Shown: positions 45,247-57,712, numbered from the stretch's first letter. The stretch is 64,000 nt of DNA from Mycoplasma buteonis (GCF_000733865.1 NZ_JPOK01000005.1:1-64000); one strand, 5' to 3'. Numbers and translations: made by a program. The notes: generated from the letters alone by a model not told the origin.

Positions 45247-45275
45247 AAAATCTCAGACATTTCTGAGATTTTTTG
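45247..45275 (+). terminator. terminator of the trmL-aminopeptidase operon
   Basis: TCTCAGA (45251-45257), 4-nt loop, TCTGAGA (45262-45268) with flanking A and T runs. Confidence 0.85.
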
Positions 45276-45281
45276 TTTAAA

Positions 45282-45310
45282 AAATAATCTTACTATCAGT
45301 AAGATTATTT
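45282..45310 (-). terminator. terminator of the 668-aa gene
   Basis: Perfect 13-bp stem AAATAATCTTACT/AGTAAGATTATTT with 3-nt loop, 6 nt after the minus-strand stop. Confidence 0.75.
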
Positions 45311-45315
45311 AAATT

Positions 45316-47322
45316 TTAATTTTCTTTTATATTATCTTTTGAAAAGCTTGCGGTACGAACATTTTTACTAAATAAATCAGTGTCTCTGATGATGTCATCA
45401 GCAAATTTATTAGTTCTTTTTTCATATTGTTCAACCGAAATTTTATTTCCTTCTCAGTAAGCTTCTTTAGTAGAAACTGTTTGATTAAGGAAGAATAATA
45501 AGTGGAAACCATGTTTTAAACCATTTTCAAATTGAGTTATTTCTTTATATTGAAGTGTTTTTTCTGCTTCATTATAATATCATTCAATTCTATTACCATT
45601 TTCTTTTCCGTTTGAATAAGCAGTTGAAAGTTGTAAGTTTTTATTTTCAGTAAAGCTATCTCCATCAAAAATGTAAGCATTACCGTTTAAAATACCCATT
45701 TCATAGCATCTAACAAAATAAACTCATTTTTCAAATTGGTCTTTTTCATAACTTATTTCATCACCATTTTTTACACCATTTTTGAAGTTGCAAAGATATA
45801 AGATTTTTGAGTTTTTTGTATCTAAAATTGAAGATTTTTTGGTGTATTTTCCTGTTTTTAAACCTTCTCTATTAACTGTGAATTTTTCACGCATTTCATC
45901 GCTAGTTTTTTGAGTATCAATTAATGGTTGATATAAAGTTAATGTTGTATTTCCACTATCTAAGTCTTGATCGACATCAATAATACTTTTGACTTTATAA
46001 TTTGTAATTTCTAAGTAAAGTGGTTCAAAAGTTTTTGAAAAGTTTTCAAATAACTTAGTTATATTAAATAAGGTTCCTAAAAATCCTAAAACCATCAAAA
46101 TAATAGAAGCATATTTAAAAAGTAAGTTAGGTTTTTTATTTGTAAGAACGTAGTAAATAAATTTTTTATCTTTTGATTTTGTAATAGCTTCTCTTTTAGA
46201 ATCCATTTTCATAGTTGAAGGATCATCTTCAGATTTGAAAAATTCTAATTTACGTGATTCATATCAAACTCTTGTGCCATAAACACCCAATACAATAGAC
46301 ATAATTAGCAATATTGCAAGAGCTAAACCTAGAGAAACTCAATAAGCTATTGGAAAATCTGTATAGTCAACAAATTTGTTTATAAGCATTTTTGATAATA
46401 GTGGTAATAAAACAAGTAAGAATAATAAAATTCCACCAGAAACAAAACCTTTTATAAAGTTTGTTTTAGCATTTTTAGTGCTTTCTTCATATCTTTTAAT
46501 AGGTGCATTATACTCGTTGATAACTAAAATATATTCATCATAGCATTGCTTTGTGAATTCATTAAAAAATACTAATTCAGATAACTTGATAAATAAATCA
46601 ATATTTTCCTTTGTAAATTCATTGTTAGTTTTAAAATTTTTAGCTTTCTTAGCGATATCAAGTAAATTTAAGTTGCTTTCAAAATAAAATCTTTCTGGTT
46701 GTGTTTTGTTAATAACGCTTAAAACTGAATAAATATTTAGTTTGTTTAAATTTTCTAAGTCATTTTCTAAACTATCTTCTATTTTTTCTTTTGACCCAGA
46801 AAAATCTTGGTAAAAAGTATCAATACTTTCAGTGTCTTCAAAATAGTCTATTTTATTTTTAATATCTAAATATTTATTATATTCATCACTTTTGAATTTA
46901 TTTGCAATTTTTTGCTCATTAGCTTGCAAAATAGCCATGATAGTTCAGTTAATTAATGGTAGTGAATAAAGAGTTAGCTCTTCTTGCCCTCCGTTAATTA
47001 AATAATTGAATTTATTAGAAAAATCTTCTCAGTATTTTTTGCTTTCATCAGATGTATTTTTTAAATTTTCAAATTTAATCAAATTTTTTAAATTTTTCTT
47101 AATGTCCTCAGTATTTTGTTGATAAATATCATTTCTTGCTACTAATTTATAAACATTAATGTATCTAAATGTTTTTAAATTCGAATCAGGTGTTCAAGCT
47201 TCGCTTAGCAAGTTTTGGTTTTCTAATACAGGATCTTTAATAATAAAATTTTCTCATTTTTTCAGTTTATTACGTGTTTCTTCAAGTGTGTCTTGATTAA
47301 AAATAAAATTTTTATCAATCAT
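45316..47322 (-). CDS. large membrane protein with MORN-like repeats, unknown function
   Basis: 668 aa. The N-terminal 280 residues are soluble and charged with coiled-coil tendency; three membrane segments follow (near residues 296-318, 329-350 and 395-418). The C-terminal 250 residues contain G-x-K-x-G repeats of MORN/YwqK type: EGLKTGKY, NGVKNGDEISY, MGILNGNAYIF, NGKENGNRIEWY and NGLKHGFHLLFF. MORN repeats often bind membranes or proteins. The frame is open only with UGA as Trp. AAGGAG precedes the ATG at 47322. It separates two M17 aminopeptidase genes on the opposite strand. No function assigned. Confidence 0.75.
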
Positions 47323-47572
47323 ATTTTTGTTTCTCCTTCTAACAACAAACATTTTAAAATTTATGTTTTTATATCTCGTAAATTCAAATGTTTTTATATT
47401 TTTATTATATATACGAATATAAATAAAAAGCTTTTTTGGTTAATTTACATTAAAAAAATGAAATTTTATTTCATTAGGTGTTTTTATTTTTTAAACTTCA
47501 AAAATTGAAATATTTGAATTTTTGAATAAATCAATATTTAGAAAAAATAATAATGTTAAAACTACAAAAGTG

Positions 47573-47578
47573 TAAAAT
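47573..47578 (+). promoter_or_regulatory. -10 box of aminopeptidase copy 2
   Basis: TGTAAAAT with a GAAAGGA site at 47599-47605. The block from about 47527 to the ATG is repeated with changes at 51334-51412. Confidence 0.6.
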
Positions 47579-47610
47579 TAAACATATATTTAATATAAGA
47601 AAGGATATTT

Positions 47611-48987
<1,377 letters not shown>

Positions 48988-48993
48988 TTGTTT

Positions 48994-49030
48994 AAAACCA
49001 CTAAGTAAATTAATTCACTTAGTGGTTTTT
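48994..49030 (+). terminator. terminator after aminopeptidase copy 2
   Basis: AAAACCACTAAGT (48994-49006) and ACTTAGTGGTTTT (49017-49029), 13-bp perfect stem, then T. Confidence 0.88.
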
Positions 49031-49067
49031 ATATAAAAAATAAATTAGATATATAAAGGATAAGTTT

Positions 49068-49688
49068 ATGAAATTTCAAAAAATAATACCAATATTATCT
49101 TTGGGAACAATTACTGCGACAATTCCATTATTTTCCTCTTCTCAAAGCGAAAAAACAGTTGATATAAAAAAAGAACTTTTAGACTTTTTAAAACAAGATT
49201 TGACTGAATTTTATAAAAATAATGTCAAGCGAATTCGAGTCTTTTTTAATAAAGTAAAAAATGATAATCAAATTAAACAATATATTAATTCAGTTAATGA
49301 AAATTTTTCATTAACTGAAATTCTAGAATTATTGGTGCATTTAAAAATTACATTGTTTGAGAAAAAAGTAGTTTTAGCAGAAACAAAAAGACACAAAATT
49401 AGAGAAATTCAAAACAATAAAATATATAAAACGAGTAAGAAAATCTACAAAGATAAGTTTTATCCAGTTTATAAAAAAGAATATACTGAATTAGATAATT
49501 TAAATCTTCAAAATGGTGTTGTTTGAAAAGTTGCTGATGGATGATTTTCATATCCAAAGTTATATATATCACCTGAACTAAAGAACATTATAGGTTTATA
49601 TAAATATAAAGATTATAAATATACACTTTTATCAGAAGGGAATGGATTCAATTTTGGAAACAAAATTAAACTTAATGAAAAGATCTAG
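49068..49688 (+). CDS. 206-aa exported protein, partner of the DUF31 protease
   Basis: 206 aa. Typical N-terminal signal (MKFQKIIPILSLGTITATIP) but with FSSSQ where a lipobox cysteine would be, so it is secreted or stays membrane-bound without lipid. The mature region is Lys/Glu/Asn-rich and helical; the C-terminal quarter is aromatic (VVWKVADGWFSYPKLY, then YKYKDYKYTLL). No family recognised. AAAGGATAA lies before the ATG. The last 47 nt overlap the start of the protease gene, so the two are coupled. A ruined copy of this gene with the same overlap precedes the second protease. Confidence 0.75.
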
Positions 49689-51201
49689 AAAATGAATTTC
49701 ATGAATTGGTCTTTCTGTACCAGTAGGACTTGTTGCTTCTTTTTATATTTACCAAAGTTGAAAAGAAGAAAATCCTAAATTCAGTCATTTTAATAAAAAT
49801 AATAATTTACTTTCATATAATCTTTTACACGATATACACACTAATATTTTAAGTTCTAGCGATTTAGAAGGTTTTGGTTCTTTTTCAGACAATTCATATA
49901 GAGTAAGTAGATATCCGAGTGATGTTAAAACTATTCAAGATGTAGATAATTTTTATAAATTTGAAGATAAAAATTTTTATACAAATTTTGTTCTAGTAGG
50001 TAGAGAGGTTTTTGATGAAATCGGTGTACTAGTTCTGTATTTTGAAAGAAGGGAAAACTTTTCTCAAAAAAATATTGAAAAACTTAACCCTAATAATATG
50101 CATAAAGTTATACTTAATGGCTTTCGAAAAAAAGATATTTCTAGCAAAAAACCTGAAACTACTATTAATGCAGCAACTGAAGTTAATAACATAGGATTTT
50201 ATTATCAAAATAGTGATAAGACAGAAATTGGAAATGGTAATTTTTTCAATTTTATAAAAACTAATGATAATTCTTATCCTAGAAAATGATTTTTAATTAC
50301 AGCTGGTCATACTCTTTATGATGCTTTTGATAAAGAAAGCTTTAATTTAAATTTATTTAATACAGATGTCAACATTAAAGTGCAAGCCAAAGTAGTTCAG
50401 GACGGAAGAAATCAATGAGATTATGATTTAACTCTTTTAACAAAAAACTTACCAGATAATTTAAAAGAAAAGGGAATTTCTCCTTATCTTGATTATGCGA
50501 TTCTAGAAATTGATTTTCAAAATGAAGATGACGCTAAAAAAGTTACATCAACTAATATTAAAGATAATATCTTCTATCAAATTTATGGTTTTAAAAAACC
50601 AACAGGATTTTACGATATTGAAGAGGAGAAAAGTGTTTATAAATATATAGAAAGTTCGAATAGGTACAATTATAAATATTCAAAATACTTTTCAGAACCT
50701 ACAAGTGCAAATAGTGAGATTTATTCATATCTAGAAGTTCCGTATTTAAAAAATGAAAAAGTATTTATATTAAATGATAAGTTATATATTGATTTATCTT
50801 ATTATGAAATATTTACTGATACCAAACTAGGATTAGGGTCATCAGGAATAGCTGTAAATGCAGATATTACTCCGTATATTAAAATTGCAGAAAATAAAAA
50901 TAACGGACTTTGAATGCCTTTTCTAAATACTAATAAACTTAGAGAAAGTTATGAAACTATACTCAATTTTTTATTTAATGATAATGTATCAAATACCTAT
51001 ATTGATTTAGGATATAACATTTTATTTGAAGATAAATATGCTGCAAATCAAAGCAAAAGTTTTGAAAAAACCTTTCAAAATCTTTATCCAAATTCAGAAC
51101 TTGGTTTTTCTAAAGAAAAATTATTGATTAATATAGATAAAAAAGAATATACGATACAAATTAATATAAATGATTTATTAAAAACAATAGCCAATAAATA
51201 A
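49642..51201 (+). CDS. DUF31/MIP-like trypsin-fold serine protease (copy 1)
   Basis: 519 aa, N-terminal membrane anchor (WIGLSVPVGLVASFYIY, residues 20-36) without lipobox, external catalytic domain. The triad is readable: His223 in KWFLITAGH, Asp284 in LDYAILEIDF, Ser401 in GLGSSGIAV. The block GNGNFFNF...YPRKWFLITAGH resembles the DUF31 family, which includes the mycoplasmal immunoglobulin-cleaving MIP proteases; known MIPs are larger lipoproteins. ATG 49642 is chosen because it aligns with the start of copy 2; ATG 49675 is the alternative. It is translationally coupled to the 206-aa gene. The target protein is unknown. Confidence 0.7.
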
Positions 51202-51218
51202 ACTTCTGGCTATTTTTT
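51186..51218 (+). terminator. terminator overlapping the protease copy 1 stop
   Basis: AATAGCCA (51186-51193) and TGGCTATT (51207-51214), T run; the stop TAA is in the loop. Confidence 0.8.
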
Positions 51219-51333
51219 TATTGGCAATGTATTTTCATGAGTTTCGGAGTTTTAAAAGTTAAAAAAACGAAGATAACTGAAAAATAGTGATATTCGTATT
51301 TTTTATCTTTAAATTACTTGCACAATTATTGTA

Positions 51334-51590
51334 TAAATAAATATTTAGAAAAATAATAATCATAAAAATACAAAAGTGTAAAATTAAGCATATATTTTGA
51401 GAAAAAATATTTATGAAAATTAAATAAGTTGAAAATTTGAGAAACAGTTTTTTAGTAAAAGATGTTTATAAAGATTGATAATACCTTTTTAGTAGCTCTT
51501 GGTTGAATATATACAAAAGTTTCAGTTACAAGAAAATAAGCTTAAAACGATTTAAACCCTGCAATTTATAAACAAAATGGAGTTATTTAC
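51334..51590 (+). pseudogene. aminopeptidase remnant (third M17 copy)
   Basis: The sequence repeats the promoter and first codons of the gene at 47611: ATTTAGAAAAA.AATAAT, CAAAAGTGTAAAATTAA and TTTATGAAAATTA...GTTGAAAATTTGAGAAA (start codon at 51413, TAA at codon 5). After about 70 nt it jumps to TTTTAGTAGCTCTTGGTT (near 51487), which corresponds to 48640 in the intact gene. About 950 nt of the middle are therefore missing and stops interrupt the rest. The -10 box (51379-51384) is intact. Confidence 0.85.
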
Positions 51591-52003
51591 AAGCAATAAA
51601 ACAATATATTAAATTTATGTAAAATTTTTGATTATCTTGATTTTAAAAAGTTATATGACTCGATAGTTTTAATATATTCATTGAGTATTTCGATTGCGTT
51701 AGTTGAGCGACAAATATAAGAATAACATAAACTTTAACAGCTTTAAGCTTATTAGACTTGAAAGTGTCAATACAATTTATGAAAATTTTAATGTTTAAGG
51801 TTTAAATGATTGAAATTTTCAACTTGAAAATAATTCAAATAATATGTTATAAATTTCTTTTAAATATAGTAATAAATTAAAAATGGTGTAGTTTGAAAAG
51901 TAACAGATGGGTAATTTGTGTATCCAGATTTATATGTTGTAATTCAAATAAATAATAATCAATACGATTACAAAAATTACAAATATTATTGATTATCACC
52001 AGG
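51590..52003 (+). pseudogene. remnant of the 206-aa exported protein gene
   Basis: Matches to 49068-49688 are visible: AAACAATATATTAA (51607) near the front, then AAATGGTGTAGTTTGAAAAG (51882) and ATATTATTGATTATCACCAGG before the protease start. The frame is broken by many stops. It lies in the same place relative to the second protease as the intact gene does to the first, so the whole unit was duplicated. Confidence 0.8.
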
Positions 52004-52005
52004 AA

Positions 52006-53529
52006 ATGAGTTTAACTTTGGAAATAAAATCAAAATTATTTAAAAAAATACTTTCTTTAGGATTTCCAATAACTGGTGGAATTATTCTTGCTGGTATTTC
52101 TATTTATATTTCAGCAAAACAAAAAAATCCAAAATTTGAGTATTTTAATAAACTTGATAAATTACATTCTTATAATTTATTTCACAATAATGGTTCTTTA
52201 TTTTCTCAGTCTACTAGCATATCTAAATATGGCATATTTTTAGATAACAATTATAAAACAACTAGATATCCAAGTGATATAAAAAGAGTCAAAGATGTGG
52301 ATAATATATTTAAATTTACTAATTATAATATTTATTCAAATACGGTATTAGTAGGTACGGAAGCTTTTGATGAAATAGGTACATTAATTTTGTATTTTGT
52401 TGATTCTAAAATATATAGTGAAACAAATATTGATAATATTGAACCTAAAGAAATGCAAAGGGTAATTATAAGTGGGTTTCTTAAAAAAGAAAGAAAATCA
52501 TCATCTAATGAAGTTAAAACTACTTTGACTGCAAATAATCAACCTAATAATATTGGATTTTATTACCAAAATAATGCAAAAAAATATTTAGGAAATGGTA
52601 ATTTTTTTAATTTTTTAAAACCAAACAACGAGAAGTACCCAACAAAATGATTTTTATTAACAGCTGGTCATTTATTTTATGATCTTTTTGATAAAAATAG
52701 TTTTGACTTAAATATATTTAATACAAGTATTGATATTCAAGTAAAAGCTAAAGTAATACAAGATGGAAGAAATCAATGAAATTCTGAATTAAGCTTTTTT
52801 AAAAAATTTCTACCAGATAATTTAAAAGAAAAAGAAATATTACCTTATTTAGATTACGCTATCCTAGAAATAAATTTTAAAAATGCAGAAGATGCAAGAA
52901 AAGTAACATCAATTAATATCGAGGAAAATGTTTTCCATAAAACTTATGGTTTGAATAATTCTGTTGGTTATTATGATTTAAATGATAATAACCAACCTGT
53001 TTATAAGTATATTAATAATTCTAATAGATATAATTACAAGTATTCTAACCAAAATGGTGTACAAAATCCAAGTAGATATTATATTTATTCATATTTAGAA
53101 GTTCCTTATCTCAAAAATCAAAAAGTATTTACAATAAATGGGAAATTGTATATCGATCTTTCTTACTATGAAATTTTTACAGATACTCAGTTGGGATTTG
53201 CATCATCTGGTTTAGTTGCAAATCCGCTTTACATTCCTTATATTAAATTAGCTGAAAATGACATTGATGGGCTATGAATGATATTATGAAATAGTTATAG
53301 AATTACACTTGATTACCGCGAAATTTTTAGAAAGCAATTTAATGAAGAAACGTATGAAGCATATTCAAATTTAAGTTATAACATTTTGTTTGAAGATAAA
53401 TATGCTCCAAATCAAAATAAAAGTTTTGAAAAAACATTTAATGAATTGTATAAAAACCAAGAATTAGGATTTAAAAAAGAAGATTTATTTGTAAATTTTA
53501 GTGATTACAGTATTCCTTCAAAAAAATAA
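52006..53529 (+). CDS. DUF31/MIP-like serine protease (copy 2)
   Basis: 507 aa paralogue of the gene at 49642 with the same plan: N-terminal membrane anchor (GFPITGGIILAGISIYI), His222 in KWFLLTAGH, Asp283 in LDYAILEINF, and Ser401 in GFASSGLVA, where the glycine two residues before the serine (copy 1 GSSG) has become alanine. The frame is intact over its full length although both upstream genes of its unit have decayed, which suggests selection for the protease alone. Its original coupled start is retained (ATG 52006, weak AGGA upstream). Confidence 0.7.
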
Positions 53530-53586
53530 GTTAAAAATAAAAAAGTTGATTAAATTATCAATTTGCCTTAATTGTAATTTACAGTG

Positions 53587-53632
53587 CAACACCCTGATTA
53601 TTAGCAAAATAATATTAGGGTGTTGTTTTTTT
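53587..53632 (+). terminator. terminator after protease copy 2
   Basis: CAACACCCT (53587-53595) and AGGGTGTTG (53617-53625) with AT-rich inner pairs, then seven T. Confidence 0.88.
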
Positions 53633-53727
53633 CTAAATTTACAATAAAAAAATCCACTTCAGAACTTTAGACAACTAGTGGATGGATAAATATTATATAA
53701 ATAATGTGGCATAAACACAAAATATAA

Positions 53728-53892
53728 TTAAAATTTCTTTCTATTATTTTACGAGAAATCAAATTTAATCAAATTGATAGAATTTATAAATTTAGTGATG
53801 CCGATAGAAAAACTTATAGAAGATATAAATATAAAAAATATTTTGTTATAAAAATTAAAAGTCTAAAGATTTTATTAGAAAAAGCTCAGTAA
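53728..53892 (+). other. short open frame, probable gene remnant
   Basis: 54 codons without a usual start codon, reading KFLSIILREIKFNQIDRI, then DADRKTYRRYKYKKYF and a LLEKAQ end. Very basic and possibly the tail of a lost gene. The rest of 53633-54020 shows nothing else except hairpins: ATCCACT/AGTGGAT (around 53651-53684) and the der terminator. Confidence 0.25.
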
Positions 53893-53993
53893 AATAATTT
53901 TAAAAAATTAATATTATGTAAAGTTTAATTTATTTTCTGAGTATTTATTAAGAGTTTTGCAGTTTGCTGATTTTAGTTTTATCTTTTATTAAA

Positions 53994-54017
53994 AAAGCTG
54001 ACAAATTACTTGTCAGC
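53994..54017 (-). terminator. der terminator
   Basis: GCTGACA and TGTCAGC arms with a 7-nt loop; on the minus strand followed by a T run, just after the der stop. Confidence 0.8.
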
Positions 54018-54024
54018 AGAAAAA

Positions 54025-55332
54025 TTATTCTAAACCATTTTTATTTTTGAAATTAATTTGAATTGGACATCCACGGAAGTCAAATGTTTGTCTTAATTGA
54101 TTCTCTAAAAATCTTTGATAAGAGAAATGGACAAACTTTTTATTATTAACAAAAAATGTAAATGTTGGTATTTTAGCTCTTTCTTGACGAACATAGTAGA
54201 TATTTAATCTTCCACCGTTATATGGCTGAGCTGGTTGAATTAACTGAGATTCAAGTACTAAGTTTGAAAGTAAAGATGGTTTAATATCTCTTTCTAAGTT
54301 AGTACGTACTAGTGTGATTGTTTCGTAAAGTTTATTAATTCTTTGATTAAATTTTGCAGAAATAAAGACAAAAGGAACTCAAGGTACGAAATGAAATTTA
54401 TTACGCATTTTTTTCTCAAATTCCGCCATTGTATTAGTCTCTTTAGCGACTAAATCTCATTTATTTACAACTATAATTATTGGTTTTTCATGATCTAAAG
54501 CATAACCAATAATTCTAGAGTCAAAATGAGAAAATTCTGGTTGTGTTGCGTCTATTACAATTAAAGATAAATCAGCTTCTGATAAAGAATTCATTGCCCG
54601 CATTAAAGCATAGTGATCAACGCTTTCTATTAATTTTGATTTTTTAGTAATACCTGCAGTATCAACAACATTATATTTTTGATCATTTAAAGTAATAATT
54701 GATTTTACACTATCACGAGTTGTTCCTGCTATTTCTGAAACAATTGAACGATTTTCTTTAGCGAGATTATTAAGAAGAGAGCTTTTCCCGGCATTTGGTT
54801 TACCAATGATTGCTAAGTTAAAAACTTCTTCTTGTTCTTGGTTAGAAAAATCTAAGTATTCAATACATTTATCTAAAACTTCACCAATACCTTCACCGTG
54901 CATAGCACTAATTGGGAAAATATCATCAACACCAAGTCGATATCAGCCATAATCAAATTGTTGGTTATTTTCAAGCTTATTTGCTACTGCAATAATTGGT
55001 TTATCACTTTTACGTAAAATATTCATAATGAATAAATCATCGTTTGTAATTTCACTGAGACCATCAAATAAAAAAATGATAACATCTGCTTCTTCAATTG
55101 CAATTTTAGCTTGAATTTGAATTTGTTCTTGAAAAGGACGATTTTCAATTTCAATACCACCTGTATCAATGAAACGCATTTCTTTTCCAGTTCAAAGAAC
55201 CTTTTCATACAATCTATCTCTGGTTACACCAGGCTGATCATGTACGATAGATACTTTTTTACCAATTAATTTGTTAAAAAAAGTACTTTTCCCTACATTG
55301 GGTTTTCCTATTATTGCTACTGTATTACTCAT
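54025..55332 (-). CDS. der: ribosome-associated GTPase Der (EngA)
   Basis: 435 aa with two tandem GTPase domains and a KH-like C-terminus, required for 50S assembly. First domain [10 protein letters not shown] (residues 9-18), DTGG, ANKLE in place of NKxD; second domain [11 protein letters not shown] (around 180), DTAGI, NKWD. Three UGA-Trp codons. AAGGAG precedes the ATG. It overlaps cmk by 8 nt; the cmk-der pair is common in Firmicutes. Confidence 0.96.
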
Positions 55333-56020
55333 TTTTCTCCTTTTCAAGCTCTTTATCTTTAATTGTTTTATTTACTAAATCAATAATTTCCTGAATTACT
55401 TCTTCTTGTGTCATATGAGTGCAATCAATTAAAATAGAGTCTTCAGTTTTATGTAAAGGATCGACTTCACGGTTCATATCTTGTGCGTCACGTTTTTTAA
55501 CATCGTATAGCACTTCATCATAATTAGTTTCATAACCCATTTGTAAATTTTGTTTGTATCTTCTGTTTGCTCTTTCTTCAGGATCGGCTCAAAGAAAAAT
55601 TTTAACTTCAGCGTGAGGCATTAATTTAAAAGTTGTATCACGTCCGTCAATAATAAAACCTTTTCTTCTTTTTGTCATATGATGAATAAAATCAACGACA
55701 TACTCACGAACTTCTGAAATTTTAGCAATATTTGGGACAGTTTGAGAAATATATTCCCTACGAATATCTTTAGAAATATTTTCATCATTTAAAAATATTT
55801 CATCATTTTCCTTTAATTCTATATTTAAATCTGAAAGCGAATTGATAATACCAACTTTATCATTAGAAGCAATATCACTTTTAATGACATTAAAGGTAAT
55901 AGCACGATAAATGCTACCACTATTAATAAAAGTATATTTTAAACGCTTAGCTATTTCGTTTGCAACTGTTGACTTACCTGCACCTGATGGTCCGTCAATC
56001 GCAATATTTACTCTTTTCAT
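55325..56020 (-). CDS. cmk: cytidylate kinase
   Basis: 231 aa kinase converting CMP and dCMP to diphosphates. P-loop GPSGAGKST (residues 10-18), [11 protein letters not shown] substrate segment, [11 protein letters not shown] (family: DGRDIGT, here followed by TTF), RANRR lid region. A UGA codon follows KIFL as Trp, joining the two halves. Preceded after 38 nt by a 137-aa gene of unknown function in the same direction. Confidence 0.95.
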
Positions 56021-56058
56021 AATTACCTTTCAAATCTAAAAATAAAAACATCACTAAA

Positions 56059-56472
56059 TTAAATATCAAGCTTGTTGACAATAATTCTAGTGGTGTTTGT
56101 CATATCAATTTTTTCATTTTTGGTTTCTTTGACACTGTTTTGGTCAATTAAAGACATCAATCAGTTGATTTGATTACTTTCAAATGAGTAAGTGTCCATA
56201 AAACAACCCTTTTGTAATAAAAGAGCGTTTTCAAGATTAATGAATTGTTCATTTAAAGCTTCAAGTGGTTTGCTTAAAATAGTTTCAGGTTCTAACCCTA
56301 ATGTCTTATGAGTGCTTTCTTGGATAGTAAAATCAGCACCTCGAAAATGCACTTGCTTCGTAATTTTATTAATTCATTCTCACTCTTTTTGGATTTCTTT
56401 ATTTTCTAAAAGAGCAAGCTTTTTAAGATCAGAGAAACTATTTTTTTTATAAACTCGATGCTTAATCTTCAT
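56059..56472 (-). CDS. hypothetical protein upstream of cmk
   Basis: 137 aa, no membrane segment or signal, no recognised domain. Basic N-terminus (MKIKHRVYKKNSFSDLKKLA), WEWINK with two UGA-Trp codons, central LGLEPETILSKPLEALNEQF. ATG 56472 is used because it extends the frame through the UGA codons and lies 6 nt after a TAAAAT -10 box (56479-56484 on this strand); there is no ribosome-binding site. Probably co-transcribed with cmk-der. Confidence 0.65.
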
Positions 56473-56611
56473 AAGATTATTTTACTATAAATTTAATTTT
56501 TACTTTTTTAAATTTCACTATAAAAATTTGTTTTTGATAAGACATTCTCTAAGGATGACTAAATATATTTTTTATTATAGTTTCATCAATAAATTTTCAC
56601 TTTTATTAATG

Positions 56612-56625
56612 TGATAAATTTATCA
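56612..56625. promoter_or_regulatory. palindrome upstream of gpsA
   Basis: TGATAAATTTATCA, a perfect 14-bp palindrome 40 bp upstream of the gpsA -10 box (56665-56670). A possible regulator site; chance is not negligible in AT-rich DNA. Confidence 0.3.
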
Positions 56626-56664
56626 ATATTTTTTTCAAAAAAGGGAAAAAATCAGATTATTTTA

Positions 56665-56670
56665 TATAAT
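56665..56670 (+). promoter_or_regulatory. gpsA -10 box
   Basis: TATAAT nine bases before the ATG at 56680, without a ribosome-binding site. Confidence 0.55.
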
Positions 56671-56679
56671 TTTAACACT

Positions 56680-57675
56680 ATGAAAAAAGCAAAAAAATTT
56701 GGTTTTATTGGCACAGGAGCTTGATCTTCAGCTCTTGCGAATGTTCTTAGTGAAAATGGATATGAGTCAATGCTTTACGGAATTGATAAAAATGAAATTG
56801 ATGATATTAATAGTGGTTATAATAAAAAGTATTTTAATAGTAGAATGTTTGTGAATCCAGAAAATATTAAGGCGACAAACTCTCTTGAAGAAGTTTTAAA
56901 ATTTGCTAATGTTATTGTTCTTGGTGTTCCTTCGCATATTGTTCGTTCAGTATTAAAAGATATGCAAGATATTTTAAAATATAAAAAAATAGATTTAGTT
57001 AACCTTTCAAAAGGTATTGAACCTAGCAGCGAGCTATTTTTTTCAGAATTTATTAAGAAAAAGTTTAAGAAAAATTTAAAAAATTTAGCTACGTTTATTG
57101 GTCCATCATTTGCTAGTGAAGTTTTCAATAATAAACTTACTATGATAAATGTAACTGGTGATAATGCTGATTATATTGAAATGTTATGTGGACATTTTAA
57201 CAATAATAAATTTAAAATTGTTCCTAATTTTAATACTAAAGGGACAGAAATTTTTGCTGCTCTTAAAAATGTTTTAGCAATTGGTATGGGAATTGTTTCT
57301 TATCAAGACGATTCTAGAAATACACATGCAGCTTTATTATCAATGGGACTAAGAGAGATTGTTAAAGTTTATCAACGATTATGCCCTGGTGAAAGTAATT
57401 CACCAGTAGCGTTGGATTTTGCTGGTGTTGGTGATACTGTTTTAACCTGCTCTAGTTTTCAAAGTCGGAATTATACTTTTGGAAAAGATGTTGCTGAATT
57501 TGGAATTGATGTCGCTGTAGAACGTAATGCAACAACGGTAGAGGGTTATCAGACAGCTAAAACATTAGAAAAAATTATTCGTAAAAAGGATATCGATGTC
57601 CCTTTATTTAAAAACATTATTCAAGTTTTATTTAAACACAAAAATCCTTTTAAAATTTTAGATTTTTTGAAGTAA
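56680..57675 (+). CDS. gpsA: glycerol-3-phosphate dehydrogenase (NAD(P)+)
   Basis: 331 aa cytosolic enzyme that links dihydroxyacetone phosphate and sn-glycerol 3-phosphate for phospholipid synthesis. Dinucleotide motif GFIGTGAWSSALA (residues 8-20), LSKGIE, FIGPSFASEV, AALKNVLAI with the catalytic lysine, and GVGDTVLTCSSFQSRNYTFG. Full length. The start ATG 56680 includes the first Rossmann strand; the later ATG at 56770 would remove it. UGA-Trp is in the glycine motif (GAW). Confidence 0.95.
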
Positions 57676-57704
57676 ATGGATTTTTCTTAAAAAGATAAAA
57701 ATAA

Positions 57705-57712
57705 TGTAAAAT
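57705..57712 (+). promoter_or_regulatory. tig promoter -10
   Basis: TGTAAAAT (TAAAAT 57707-57712), about 45 nt before tig. Confidence 0.45.

Noticed and set aside
45327-45512. Minus-strand 61-aa frame in the 668-aa gene
   Set aside because: Different frame from the long gene, which continues through UGA codons to 45316; it is a shadow.
47293-47508. Plus-strand 71-aa frame before aminopeptidase copy 2
   Set aside because: Extremely AT-rich, overlaps the start of the opposite gene and its upstream region, no RBS or conserved residues.
53728-53892. Transposase remnant after protease copy 2
   Set aside because: Basic and Lys/Tyr-rich, but no DDE or other transposase motif and no terminal repeats.
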